Assembly (NCBI RefSeq): GCF_049445995.1
Contig: NZ_JBMSDZ010000013.1
Span: forward strand, 49,660-113,659
Source: Dyella_A sp049445995
GTDB lineage: Bacteria > Pseudomonadota > Gammaproteobacteria > Xanthomonadales > Rhodanobacteraceae
Length of the DNA: 64,000 bases
Direction: 5' to 3'
In this document: positions 18,814 to 28,000 of the stretch, in pieces
How the letters are laid out: each line of letters starts with the position of its first letter
Numbering within the stretch: position 1 is the stretch's first letter
The notes under the pieces: generated by a model
Seen by the model: the letters and a program-made list of their open reading frames with translations, nothing else
Databases searched by the model: none
Told to the model about the DNA's origin: nothing
Translations under genes and position numbers: made by a program

Positions 18814-19686
18814 ATGGTGATCCAGCTGAACGACCTTTTGGAGAAAAGCGGCCTCGCCCCGCACGAGGTCATGGTGATGCGCCATCGGCCGACCGAGCCA
18901 AAACTGCACCGCGCGCTGCCGTGGTTGGCTCAGGATCAGCCGGAGGTCTACAACGCTTACCAGTCCCAGCACGGGCCGCGGGTGGAGCAATCCCTTGCAA
19001 AGAGGAAGTATCTCGCTTCGTTCATCGGCTGGAAGCCTGGGCGTGCGCTCTTTGTGGGTCTGTATGAGAACCGGGGGAGTCGCCGGATCAGCCGCAGGCA
19101 GTTTCTGGGCATGCCCGGGAACCAGGCGCTGCTGGACTACGGCACGCGTGGACCCGCAGATGGGCACGATCCACTTTGGTTTGAGCTCCAGCTTCGCGAC
19201 GAGCTGTCTTCTTGGAAAGGCCGCCTGGAGTTGGAATGGACGGGCATCGATCGCTCGTGGTGGCGCCTTGCCGAAAAGAACGAATTTCCCGTCACCGCGA
19301 TCCATGGCGAAAACCAGCTCGCTCGAGACATGCCTGACTGGCAGGAACTAGTGCTGAGTTGGCAGGAGTTGAAGGCCTTGCCGGGCAGTTGGGCAAGCCG
19401 CCTCGCCGAGTGGCGAGGGATCTACTACATCTTCGACACCGCCGAGCACCTGGGTTATGTCGGGGCGGCTTATGGCAACGAGAATGTCCTTGGTCGCTGG
19501 AAGAACTACGCGCGATCGGGAGATGGCGGCAATCGTCGGTTGATCGGCCGAGATCCTAACTACTTCGAGTTCAGCATTCTGGAGCGGGTGTCGCCAGACA
19601 TGGGCGCTGAGGCCGTACAGGTGCTTGAGGCCCAGTGGAAGAAGCGGCTGCACACACGCTATCCATTCGGTCTCAACGACAACTGA
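18814..19686 (+). CDS. GIY-YIG nuclease-domain protein, last gene of the island
   Basis: A 290-residue protein in two parts. The C-terminal part (about 200-290) is GIY-YIG-like: RGIYYIFD, then YVGAAYGNENVLGRW with the motif Arg, and the metal-binding Glu in LEAQWKKRL before the terminal GLNDN. The N-terminal 150 residues form a conserved-looking module (VMVMRHRP near residue 24; FIGWKPGRALFVGLY) that I cannot name. ATG 18814 has GCAGGGAG just upstream and lies 20 bp after hsdR. It is probably an additional defence nuclease or an accessory to the R-M system; phage-type excisionase or repair roles cannot be excluded. Confidence 0.82.
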   Translation: MVIQLNDLLEKSGLAPHEVMVMRHRPTEPKLHRALPWLAQDQPEVYNAYQSQHGPRVEQSLAKRKYLASFIGWKPGRALFVGLYENRGSRRISRRQFLGMPGNQALLDYGTRGPADGHDPLWFELQLRDELSSWKGRLELEWTGIDRSWWRLAEKNEFPVTAIHGENQLARDMPDWQELVLSWQELKALPGSWASRLAEWRGIYYIFDTAEHLGYVGAAYGNENVLGRWKNYARSGDGGNRRLIGRDPNYFEFSILERVSPDMGAEAVQVLEAQWKKRLHTRYPFGLNDN

Positions 19687-19929
19687 GCGCAAATCGCCGC
19701 GTGCCGATCCCGGGGCGCCTCGCAGTGAGGCGAGTGGAGCAGGGCCGCATCGCAAGGCCAAACTGGCTAGCGGGCGAAGGGCTGTAGATGCCGAATCTCT
19801 GGGACAGTCTCGCTCCGAAGCCGCGCAGACGTTGCTGGTGGCAAGTGCCTATGTCCGGGACACTTTGGGGACATAAAAGGCGGTGTACGCGAGGTACAGA
19901 TGGGGACAATTCGGGGACACCAAAAACAA
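19687..19929. other. non-coding island edge, possible integrase relic
   Basis: About 240 bp with no convincing gene. One plus-strand frame after a TAA near 19879 reads RYRWGQFGDTKNKKA and runs toward the tRNA, reminiscent of tyrosine-integrase tails that end at tRNA genes, but nothing upstream resembles an integrase core. I regard it as decayed or non-coding. Confidence 0.3.
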
Positions 19930-19959
19930 AAAGGCCGAGAGTTCGCATCCTCGGCCTTT
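19930..19959 (-). terminator. terminator downstream of tRNA-Thr
   Basis: A 10-bp perfect stem (AAAGGCCGAG / CTCGGCCTTT) with a 10-nt loop. Read on the minus strand it is followed by TTTTTGTTTTTGG, a good rho-independent terminator 17 bp beyond the tRNA end. Confidence 0.8.
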
Positions 19960-19975
19960 CTGTAAGTGCTTGATT

Positions 19976-20009
19976 TTGGTGCCGGAAATAGGAATCGAAC
20001 CTACGACCT
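19976..20009. other. attR-like repeat within tRNA-Thr
   Basis: 34 bases identical to 4177-4210, in the same orientation, covering the CCA end through the T-arm of the intact tRNA-Thr. This is the right boundary of the 15.8-kb island; recombination between the two copies would excise the island and leave the tRNA gene intact. Confidence 0.85.
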
Positions 20010-20052
20010 ACGCATTACGAATGCGCCGCTCTACCAACTGAGCTATTCCGGC
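19977..20052 (-). tRNA. tRNA-Thr(CGT)
   Basis: Read on the minus strand: acceptor GCCGGAA/TTCCGGC, D-arm AGCTCAGTTGGTAGAGC, anticodon stem GCGCA/TGCGT with loop TTCGTAA (anticodon CGT), T-arm GGTTCGATTCC, discriminator A and encoded CCA. All stems pair, so the gene is intact despite serving as the integration site. Confidence 0.97.
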
Positions 20053-20217
20053 AAAGAGCCGCGGATTTTACGGGGCGCTGCAGGGCAGCGCAAGTTCCGC
20101 GGATGCGGTTTGCGACATTCGGTTTGCGACATTCAAGCTGACGGAGCACGAGCCGTTACTATCCCTGCACCGACCGGTGTCCCATGGCCATGGAGTGGCA
20201 GCCGACGAGCGCCCTCC

Positions 20218-22125
20218 GTGCTGCGATATGCGCCCTCACCGCGAATGCTTGCCGCCTGCCTCGTGGCGCTGTGCATGCTTTCCGTCGCGGCAGCGACGGG
20301 GCAGGGCGCGGTGGCGCCGTCCGGCGCCGGGTTCGATCGCCTGGCCGATCAGCTCGAACGCGGTGCGCTGGTCATCAACACGCACGACGATGCGCTGCGG
20401 CTGCTCGACCGGCTCAAGCGCGAGCTGCCGCCGCGGGACGCCCGCCGCGAGCTGCGTTACCGCTACATGTTCTGCATCCTGGGCATGGATGGCGACCCCG
20501 CCAAGGGCGTGGCGTATGCCGAGCAGGGTATCGCCGATGCCCGCCGCATCGGCTACACGGATGCGGAAATCAACTTCCATTTCTGCCGCGGTTCCATGCT
20601 GGAGTCGCTCACCACCCCCCGCGATGCGCTGCCCGACTACAACGCCGGCATCGAGATCGCCCGTCACGCGGAAAACACCCGGCTGGTGGCCGACGGCCTC
20701 ACCTGGCGGGGCTCCGTGCAGTCCCTGCTTGGCGAACACGCGCTTGCGCTCGTCGACTTTCTGGAGGCACAGAAGTTCTACGACCGTGCCGGTGAGCCGA
20801 TCGAGAGCGAGCAGAATCTGCTCAATATCGCCGTGGCCTACCGTCGGCTGGGCGAGCTCGAGGAGGCACGCGGTCATCTCGACAACCTGATGAAGCTGGG
20901 CATGGCGCGCAAGGATCTGCCGCAGCAGATGGCCGCGCACATGGAACTCGGTTTCCTCGACGCCGAGTCGAGCCCGCGGCAACTGCAGTCGGCGCGGAAA
21001 CATTTCACGGCGGCGCTGCAGATGGCCCGCACCACCGGCAGCCATGTGGCGCAGGGCTCGGCCCACATGGCGCTGGCGCAGGTGCTCAACCAGATGGGCG
21101 ACTACCACGGCGCCTTGCGTGAACTGGACGCGGCGCATGCCGAGGACGCCATCTCGGGCGATCAATCCGATGGCGACATGTTTGCCCTGCAGGAGGGCGT
21201 GGCGCACGCCGGCCTGGGCGATCACGCCCGGGCCATCGCCGACTTCAACCGTTCCGAGGCCCTCCTGCGGAAGAGCGGCAACCTGCGTTATCTCGCGCAG
21301 CTGCTCGATCACCGCTCGCGCAGTTACGAGGCGCTGGGAAAAACCGCGCAGGCGCTGGCGGACCTGCGGCGGATGGTGAAGGTGCACGAGGCGCTGGATC
21401 GCAAGGCGCAGTCGTACAACACCACGCTGATGAGCTACCAGTTCGATACCGCACGCAAGGAGCAGGAAAACCGCAGGCTCGAAGCCGATCGCAAGCTCCG
21501 CGATGAGCAGCTCGCCTCGCTCAAGCGCGTGCGCCACTGGCAGCGCACCGCCCTGGCCCTGGGCGGCGTGCTGATCGTGCTGCTGCTGTGGCAGGCGCAG
21601 CGCCAGCTGCGTCGGTCCCGCCGCCTGCACCGCATGGCGATGACCGATCCGCTGACCGGGGTGGCCAATCGGCGGGGGCTGGAATACGTCGGAGAGCGGG
21701 CGCTGCGGCACGCTTGCACGATGGACGAGCCGATGGCGCTGCTGGCGATGGATCTGGACCACTTCAAGCAGGTCAACGACGACCACGGCCATCCAGTGGG
21801 CGACGAGGTTCTGAAGCGGTTCTGCAGCCTGTGCACCGAGAGCCTGCGGCAGATCGATCGCATCGGGCGCATGGGCGGCGAGGAATTCCTGGTGGTTCTT
21901 CCCGGTACGGCCCTCGATGCGGCGCGACCCATTGCGGAGCGGCTTCGCGAGTCGGTGTCCGCACTGGTGCTCGACGATCTGGTGCCAGGCCTGCGCATCA
22001 CGGTAAGCATCGGCGTCACCGAGCGCCGCGAATCGGACAAGGAGTTCAACCAATTGCTGACGCGCGCGGACCAGGCGCTCTACGCAGCGAAGCGGCAGGG
22101 GCGAAACCGGACGGAGTCCCTCTGA
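20218..22125 (+). CDS. TPR-containing membrane diguanylate cyclase
   Basis: A 635-residue protein predicted to make c-di-GMP. An N-terminal signal segment (MLAACLVALCMLSVAAA) is followed by a helical TPR-like periplasmic region (about 60-400), a TM helix (about 444-462) and a cytoplasmic GGDEF domain. The active-site motif is GGEEF (553-557), and an inhibitory I-site RQID (544-547) sits exactly five residues before it, so product inhibition is expected. DPLTGVANRRG is also intact. GTG 20218 is chosen; ATG 20245 is an alternative. The periplasmic TPR may sense a protein or peptide partner. Confidence 0.9.
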   Translation: MLRYAPSPRMLAACLVALCMLSVAAATGQGAVAPSGAGFDRLADQLERGALVINTHDDALRLLDRLKRELPPRDARRELRYRYMFCILGMDGDPAKGVAYAEQGIADARRIGYTDAEINFHFCRGSMLESLTTPRDALPDYNAGIEIARHAENTRLVADGLTWRGSVQSLLGEHALALVDFLEAQKFYDRAGEPIESEQNLLNIAVAYRRLGELEEARGHLDNLMKLGMARKDLPQQMAAHMELGFLDAESSPRQLQSARKHFTAALQMARTTGSHVAQGSAHMALAQVLNQMGDYHGALRELDAAHAEDAISGDQSDGDMFALQEGVAHAGLGDHARAIADFNRSEALLRKSGNLRYLAQLLDHRSRSYEALGKTAQALADLRRMVKVHEALDRKAQSYNTTLMSYQFDTARKEQENRRLEADRKLRDEQLASLKRVRHWQRTALALGGVLIVLLLWQAQRQLRRSRRLHRMAMTDPLTGVANRRGLEYVGERALRHACTMDEPMALLAMDLDHFKQVNDDHGHPVGDEVLKRFCSLCTESLRQIDRIGRMGGEEFLVVLPGTALDAARPIAERLRESVSALVLDDLVPGLRITVSIGVTERRESDKEFNQLLTRADQALYAAKRQGRNRTESL

Positions 22126-22303
22126 GTAACCGTGTTGAAAGTCAAGCAGTGAGAGGCGGATTTTGAGCGCCGGCCGAACCTGTGACGCCCGTCGCGCCAT
22201 GCCGGAGCGCGTCGACCGCTGATCGGGGGAATGGCGCCGCTTGTCGGATGCAAGACCGGATCCGCGGCCCGCCATGATTATTCTCCGTGCCTTCAGATGG
22301 GGG

Positions 22304-22954
22304 ATGACCATGGGCCAGTTTTTCAGGCAACCCGATCACGCCGGGGGCGCGGCCGGCAGCCGTGCGGGGCGATCGGGCGTCTGTGCGGGGCGATCCGTCG
22401 CTCCGCCCCGCGCCGCTCGACCGCAGCGGCGCGAGCGGGGTTTCACGCTGATCGAGCTGATGGTGACGGTGTTCGTCGCGGCGATCCTGGCGGTCATCGC
22501 GGTACCCAGCTTTCGCTCGATCATCGCCTCCAGCCAGCTGCGTTCGGCCGCCGACGACGTGTACAGCGCGGTGAACACGGCCCGCCTCGAAGCGATCAAG
22601 CGCAATGCGACCATCCAGCTTTGCGGAAGCCCGCAATCCACCAACGGCACCGGTACGCTGGCGACCAACTGCAGCACGCAGACGGCGGGCGCGATCGTCT
22701 CGTCCACCGGCGTGGGCGTCATCCGCTCGGGCTTACCCGGGATCAAGTCGCCGGTGCAGCTGAAGGGCGGTCTGACGGCGCTGCAGTTCGACAGCAACGG
22801 CATCGCCCACGCCGTGGGCAGTACGGCGAACTACACGGGCACGATCGCCGATATCTGCACCTCGGCGCTGTCGACCAACAATCATCGCCTCGTGCAGCTC
22901 GCAGCCGGGTCGATTGTTACCGTGGCCGATCCTTCCAGCGGAGCCTGCCCATGA
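22304..22954 (+). CDS. fimT: type IV pilus minor pilin FimT/GspH family
   Basis: A 216-residue prepilin with the class III signal RRERGFTLIELMVTVFVAAILAV: cleavage is expected between G and F, and the Glu at +5 is present. The leader is unusually long (about 45 residues before the cleavage site), so the true start may be later. ATG 22304 and ATG 22310 are both near a GGGGGA; the longer form is given. The body matches the GspH/FimT pattern (AVNTARLEAIKRN). It heads the minor-pilin operon and overlaps pilV by ATGA. Confidence 0.88.
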   Translation: MTMGQFFRQPDHAGGAAGSRAGRSGVCAGRSVAPPRAARPQRRERGFTLIELMVTVFVAAILAVIAVPSFRSIIASSQLRSAADDVYSAVNTARLEAIKRNATIQLCGSPQSTNGTGTLATNCSTQTAGAIVSSTGVGVIRSGLPGIKSPVQLKGGLTALQFDSNGIAHAVGSTANYTGTIADICTSALSTNNHRLVQLAAGSIVTVADPSSGACP

Positions 22955-23421
22955 TCTCGCCTGGCCGCCATCGAATAGTGACCCGTTTGCAGGCCGGAGT
23001 CGGTCTGATCGAAGTGCTGGTTGCCTTGGTGGTGCTCTCGATCGGCCTGCTCGGCGTCGCCGCGCTCTTGGCGACCTCGCTCTCCACCAACAACAGCGCG
23101 ATGTCGCGCAGCATGGCCGTTGTGTCCAGCTACTCCATTCTCGATGCGATGCGTGCCGACAGCACCAACGCCAAGGCGGGCCAGTACAACACCACGGTGA
23201 CGGCCGATGCTTGTCCCACCGGGCAGGGCACGCTGGCCGCTGCTCAGCTGGCTGGCTGGTGCGGCCAGCTCGGGACGTACTTCGGCCAGACGGCCAATAC
23301 GCAGGGCATCATCAACTGCACGACGCTGGGCATCTGTCAGGTGCAGGTGGTGTTCGACGACAGTCGTGCGGGGAAGGGTGGAGTCAATAACCAGACCGTG
23401 ACCACGCAGGCCCAGCTATGA
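22951..23421 (+). CDS. pilV: type IV pilus minor pilin PilV
   Basis: A 156-residue prepilin. The processing site GVGLIEVLVALVVLSIGLLGVAAL near the N-terminus has the +5 Glu and the PilV-typical LSIGLLG. It belongs to the priming complex that starts pilus assembly and carries PilY1 at the tip. It overlaps fimT (ATGA) and pilW (ATGA), so the genes are translationally coupled. Confidence 0.93.
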   Translation: MISPGRHRIVTRLQAGVGLIEVLVALVVLSIGLLGVAALLATSLSTNNSAMSRSMAVVSSYSILDAMRADSTNAKAGQYNTTVTADACPTGQGTLAAAQLAGWCGQLGTYFGQTANTQGIINCTTLGICQVQVVFDDSRAGKGGVNNQTVTTQAQL

Positions 23422-24434
23422 AGAAGTATCGGTCTCTCCGGCAGGCCGCCGGCTTCACCCTCGTCGAGCTGATGATCGCGATGCTGCTGGGGCTCATCGT
23501 CGTGGGTGGCGCGGTGAGCGTGTTCCTGGCCGGACAGAACACCTACACCACGAACACAGCCTTGGCCGATGTCCAGGAGAACTCCCGCGTGGCGTTCGAG
23601 ATGCTCATGCAGGACTTGCGCGCAGCCGGACTCACCGGTTGCGACAACGCCGCCCCGGTGGCCAACGTGCTGCAGGACCAGGACACGCAGTGGTACGCGA
23701 ACTTCGGCAACGCGGTGCACGGCTATACCGGTAGCCAGACCGATCCGGCCGTCACCACCGGCACTGCGCTCGGGCAGCGGGTGACTGGTACCGATTCGGT
23801 ACAGATCCTCAGTGCGAACGACGCTGGGCTCAGCATCAAGACCTACGACAAGAATTCGGCGCAGTTCACGCTCAATCAACCCTCGCCCCTGGTGCCGGGC
23901 GACATCATCGTGGTGTGTGACCCCACCCACACGGCGATCACCCAGGTGACCGGGCCGAGCAGCGCCAGCAGTACCAACGTCGAGGTGGTGAGCAACACCG
24001 GCAACACGGTGTATCCCGGCAACTGCTCCAAAGGTCTCGGTTTCCCGCCGGTGTGCACCCCCAACGGCAACCAGTACGTGTTCCAGTCCAATTCGCAGAT
24101 CATCAAGCTGCAGGCCCACGACTGGTACATCGGCTACAACTCTGCGGGCACCAAGTCGCTGTTTCGCGGTTCGGTCAATACTCACTCGAGCAATACGAGC
24201 GCGCCGGCGATCTCCGATGAAATGGTGCGCGACGTCACCGACATGCAGCTGCGCTACCACGTGCAGGGCGAGGCGCGCTTCAAGACCGCCGACCTCGTCG
24301 CCGACTGGTCGAGAGTCGACGCGGTCCAGGCGACGCTGACGCTGGAGAGCACCAACAAGCGTGCCAGTACCGCCCAGCAGGCAATCAGCCGCAAGTTCAC
24401 GGCCACCGCCACCATTCGCAACCGGGTGAACTGA
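23418..24434 (+). CDS. pilW: type IV pilus minor pilin PilW
   Basis: A 338-residue prepilin with the processing site AAGFTLVELMIAMLLGLIVVGG and the conserved LADVQENSRVAFEMLMQDLRAAG that marks PilW. Several cysteines are in the C-terminal globular part. It starts inside the pilV stop and is followed 1 bp later by pilX. Confidence 0.94.
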   Translation: MKKYRSLRQAAGFTLVELMIAMLLGLIVVGGAVSVFLAGQNTYTTNTALADVQENSRVAFEMLMQDLRAAGLTGCDNAAPVANVLQDQDTQWYANFGNAVHGYTGSQTDPAVTTGTALGQRVTGTDSVQILSANDAGLSIKTYDKNSAQFTLNQPSPLVPGDIIVVCDPTHTAITQVTGPSSASSTNVEVVSNTGNTVYPGNCSKGLGFPPVCTPNGNQYVFQSNSQIIKLQAHDWYIGYNSAGTKSLFRGSVNTHSSNTSAPAISDEMVRDVTDMQLRYHVQGEARFKTADLVADWSRVDAVQATLTLESTNKRASTAQQAISRKFTATATIRNRVN

Positions 24435-24435
24435 A

Positions 24436-25008
24436 ATGATGCATACCAGCCCTCGGTATTCCACCATTCTGCTCGCGCGACGGCAGCGAGGCGTCGCCCT
24501 GGTCGTTGCGCTGCTGCTGCTACTGGTCATCACGATCGTAGGCCTGGCCGCCGTGCGCAGCACGACCATGCAGCAGAAGATGACCTCCAACTTCCTCGAC
24601 CGTCAGATCGCCTTCCAGGCGGCCGAGGCGGCGCTGCGGCAAGGCGAGGTAGCGGTGCAGGCAGCCACGTCACCGGGAAACTTCTACAACTGCACGCCCA
24701 CGGGAGGAAACAACTGTTTGGTCAATCCCATGGCTGATGCCAATGTGCCGACCAGCCAGTATGTGACGGTCGCACAAACCGCATTTGACGCAGGGGCGCT
24801 CTCGGCAAGCCAGCCCCAGTATGTGGTCGAGTACCTCGGGAATTTCCAGATTCCCTCGCCGGCCGTCAGCCAGGTATCCAGCTGCTCGGGCTACGGTCCG
24901 TGCAGTTCCAACAGCACCGCCGATTTCTTCCGCATTACCGCGCGCAGCGGTCCGGCCAATGCCGGCGACCGTGCCACGGTGACCCTGCAGTCGATCTACC
25001 GCAAGTAA
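24436..25008 (+). CDS. pilX: type IV pilus assembly protein PilX
   Basis: A 190-residue protein with the PilX N-terminus: RQRGVALVVALLLLLVITIVGLAAV, then QQKMTSNFLDRQIAFQAAEAAL. This atypical prepilin has Ala-Leu-Val in place of the usual FTLIE, as PilX proteins do. It lies between pilW and pilY1 as in other minor-pilin operons. Confidence 0.92.
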   Translation: MMHTSPRYSTILLARRQRGVALVVALLLLLVITIVGLAAVRSTTMQQKMTSNFLDRQIAFQAAEAALRQGEVAVQAATSPGNFYNCTPTGGNNCLVNPMADANVPTSQYVTVAQTAFDAGALSASQPQYVVEYLGNFQIPSPAVSQVSSCSGYGPCSSNSTADFFRITARSGPANAGDRATVTLQSIYRK

Positions 25009-25044
25009 CGGCGAACGTCGTCCTGTCCTGATTGGGAAACCACC

Positions 25045-28000
25045 ATGAAGCGCAATTTCCTCATCGCCAGCCCGCTGCTGACGCTCCTCTGCTTCGGCGG
25101 GGTGGCGCACGCCACCACCTATACCGACAACTTCTCGGGTGCGCAGGCGACACTCGACTGGAAAGCGCTGGACTACGCCTGCCTCACCGCCGGTTCCGGC
25201 ACGGGCAGCATTCCCAAGTGCGCCAGCCCGAATGACAATCCGGGATATGGTGCCCTCCGGCTCACTCCTGCCGTAAACGAGAAAACCGGCGCGATCCTTT
25301 CCAACTTCAGTTTTCCCCTGAATCAGGGCCTGCAGGTCACGTTCACCACCTACACCTATGGTGGCGACAGTGGCGGTACGGCAGGGGATGGTGCCGATGG
25401 CATCACGTTCTTCATGACCGACGGCACCCAGCCGGTACCGTCCACGGCCGGTGCGCTGGGTGGCAGCCTGGGTTACAGCTGCTCGAACATCAACTCCAAA
25501 TACGAAGGCCTGGCCAACGCCTACCTCGGTCTGGGTATCGATGAATTCGGAAACTTTCTGAACAGTGGCGATAACACCAACACCGGTGTGGTAAATACCC
25601 ATTACTCGGGCGATACCTCGTTCGGCTTCAACACCTGGTACAACGGCGGACACCAATATCAGCCGATGCGCATTGGCCTGCGTGGCGCAGGAAACCTGAC
25701 CTGGGCTTATCTGCAGTCGCTGAATCCCGACTACTACTCCGGTTCGCCGAACAAGAGCAAGCTGACCGCGGTTTGCAGGAGTGGCAAATACGTCAATGAC
25801 GATGGCGACCATGCGTGGTTGCCCGCCTACACCAATTACGCGGTCATCCCTGGAGGCTATCGGGTGCTCCCGAATTCGCAGAAGATCGCCAAGGAGAGTG
25901 CCACCACGCGCACCGACGCATACCCGATCACCTACAAGATCACCATCTCGCCGTCGGGTTTGCTCAACTTCGCCTACAGCTACAACAACGGCGCGTTCAC
26001 CCCAGTTCTTGCCAACCGCCTGATCACCCAGGACAACGGCCCGCTGCCCAGCGCGCTGCGCTTCGGCTTCTCGTCCGGTACGGGCGGCAGCAACAACGTC
26101 CACGAGATCACCTGTTTCCAGGCTTCGCCGCTGCAGTCCAACTCCAGCGCGGCGACCAACACGATCCAGTCCGGCGAAGTGAAGATCGGGTCGCAGGTCT
26201 ACCTGGCCACCTACACGCCCGACAACTGGTGGGGTTCGGTGCAATCGCTGCCCCTGGTGACCACCAACGGAACGCTGAGTATTTCCACCCAGGCGAACTG
26301 GGACGCCAGCTGCGTGCTGACCGGCGGTGCCTGCCCGGCCATGGGGACCGATGCCAACGGCAATGCCACCACCACGGTGACCGCCGAGTCGCCGTCCTCG
26401 CGCCAGCTGATGACCTGGAATCCGACCAGCGGGCAGGGTGTGGGTCTGCAGTGGTCCAACCTGACCACCACGCAGCAGACCGCCCTCAACAGCACCGACA
26501 GCCTCGGCCAGGACCGCGTGAGCTGGCTGCGCGGCACCCGCAGCGTCGAGCAGCTGCAGTCGCCGCCGGGCAACCTGCGGGCGCGTACCAAGGTGCTCGG
26601 CGACGTCATTGACTCCAGTCCGACCTTCGTCGGTGCGCCGGTTTCGGGCACCTTGCCTGACTCGTTCGCCGATGCGCTGTACAGCAATGCGAGCATCCCC
26701 GAGGCGGCAAGCGGGGCACAAAGCTACAGCGCTTTCGTGACCGCGCAGACCGGGCGCACCAACATGGTCTACGTGGGTGCCAATGACGGCTTCCTGCACG
26801 GCTTCGAGGCTGGTGCCTACGACAGCTCCGGCAGCTACGTCAGCACCCTCAACGACGGTAAGGAACTGCTCGGTTACCTGCCGTCCGGCCTGTTGACGGG
26901 CAGCAAGCTGGTCAACCTCACCAGCCCGGTCTATACGCACGACTTCTATGTCGATGCGACACCGGGTGTGGGTGACCTGTTCTACGGCAACGCCTGGCAC
27001 ACCTGGCTGGTGGGCGGTGTGGGTACGGCCGGCAGCGAGATCTACGCGCTGGACATCACCAATCCGGGCAACTTCTCCGAGCCCAATGCCGCCAGCCTGG
27101 TGAAGGGTGATTGGATCGGCGGTTCCGGTTCGCTCAGCCACCTGGGCAAGACCGTGGGGACGCCGATCATCGTGCGCATGCACAACGGCCAGTGGGCGAT
27201 CATCTTCGGCAACGGCCTGGACAGCGGGCAGACAGCAGGCGTCTACATCGGGCTGGTCGACTCGACCACCGGTGCGGTGACGTTCCAGTTCCTCGATACC
27301 AAGATCGGGAGCTCCACGTCCGCCAACGGCATCGCCTACGTGACCTCGGCCGACCTCGACGGCGACCACATCGTCGACTACCTGTACGGCGGCGACCTGC
27401 AGGGCAACGTCTGGCGCTTCGATGTGACCAGCAAGAACAGCAACAGCTGGTCGGTATCCAAGTTCGGCGCAAGCGGCGCCAACAACTTCAATCCGCTGTT
27501 CGTCGCCAAGGACGCCTCCAGCAACCTGCAGCCGATCACCACCTCGCCGGTGGTGGCCAGCGTGCGCACCGGCAACACCAACCGGCTCATGGTTTTTTTC
27601 GGCACGGGTCATAAGACCCCGTTCACCGCCAGCCAGGGCGACCAGTACGCCAGCGGCACCCAGACCTTCTATGGCATCTGGGACTACGACATGAGCAACT
27701 GGAACAGCATGGCGTCGATCAAGTACGCGACGCTTTCCGGAACCCAGTCGATCTCGCGCAGCACGCTGCTGCAGCAGGCGCTGGTGTCGCAGACGACCGG
27801 CAGCGGCAACGGGCAGGTGCTCGGCTACCGCACGCTGCCGACCTCCAGCAAGGTCTGCTGGAAGGGATCGACCGATTGCGCCAGCAACAACAACGAGTAC
27901 GGCTGGTATTTCGACCTGCCCGATACCCATGAGCAGATCATCTACAATCCGACCATCGTGGAGGGTGCGGTGGTGGTGAACACCGCGGTCCCGCCGACCA

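Noticed and set aside
19788..19973. 61-residue frame next to tRNA-Thr
   Set aside because: No RBS, no domain, crosses the terminator hairpin of the tRNA.
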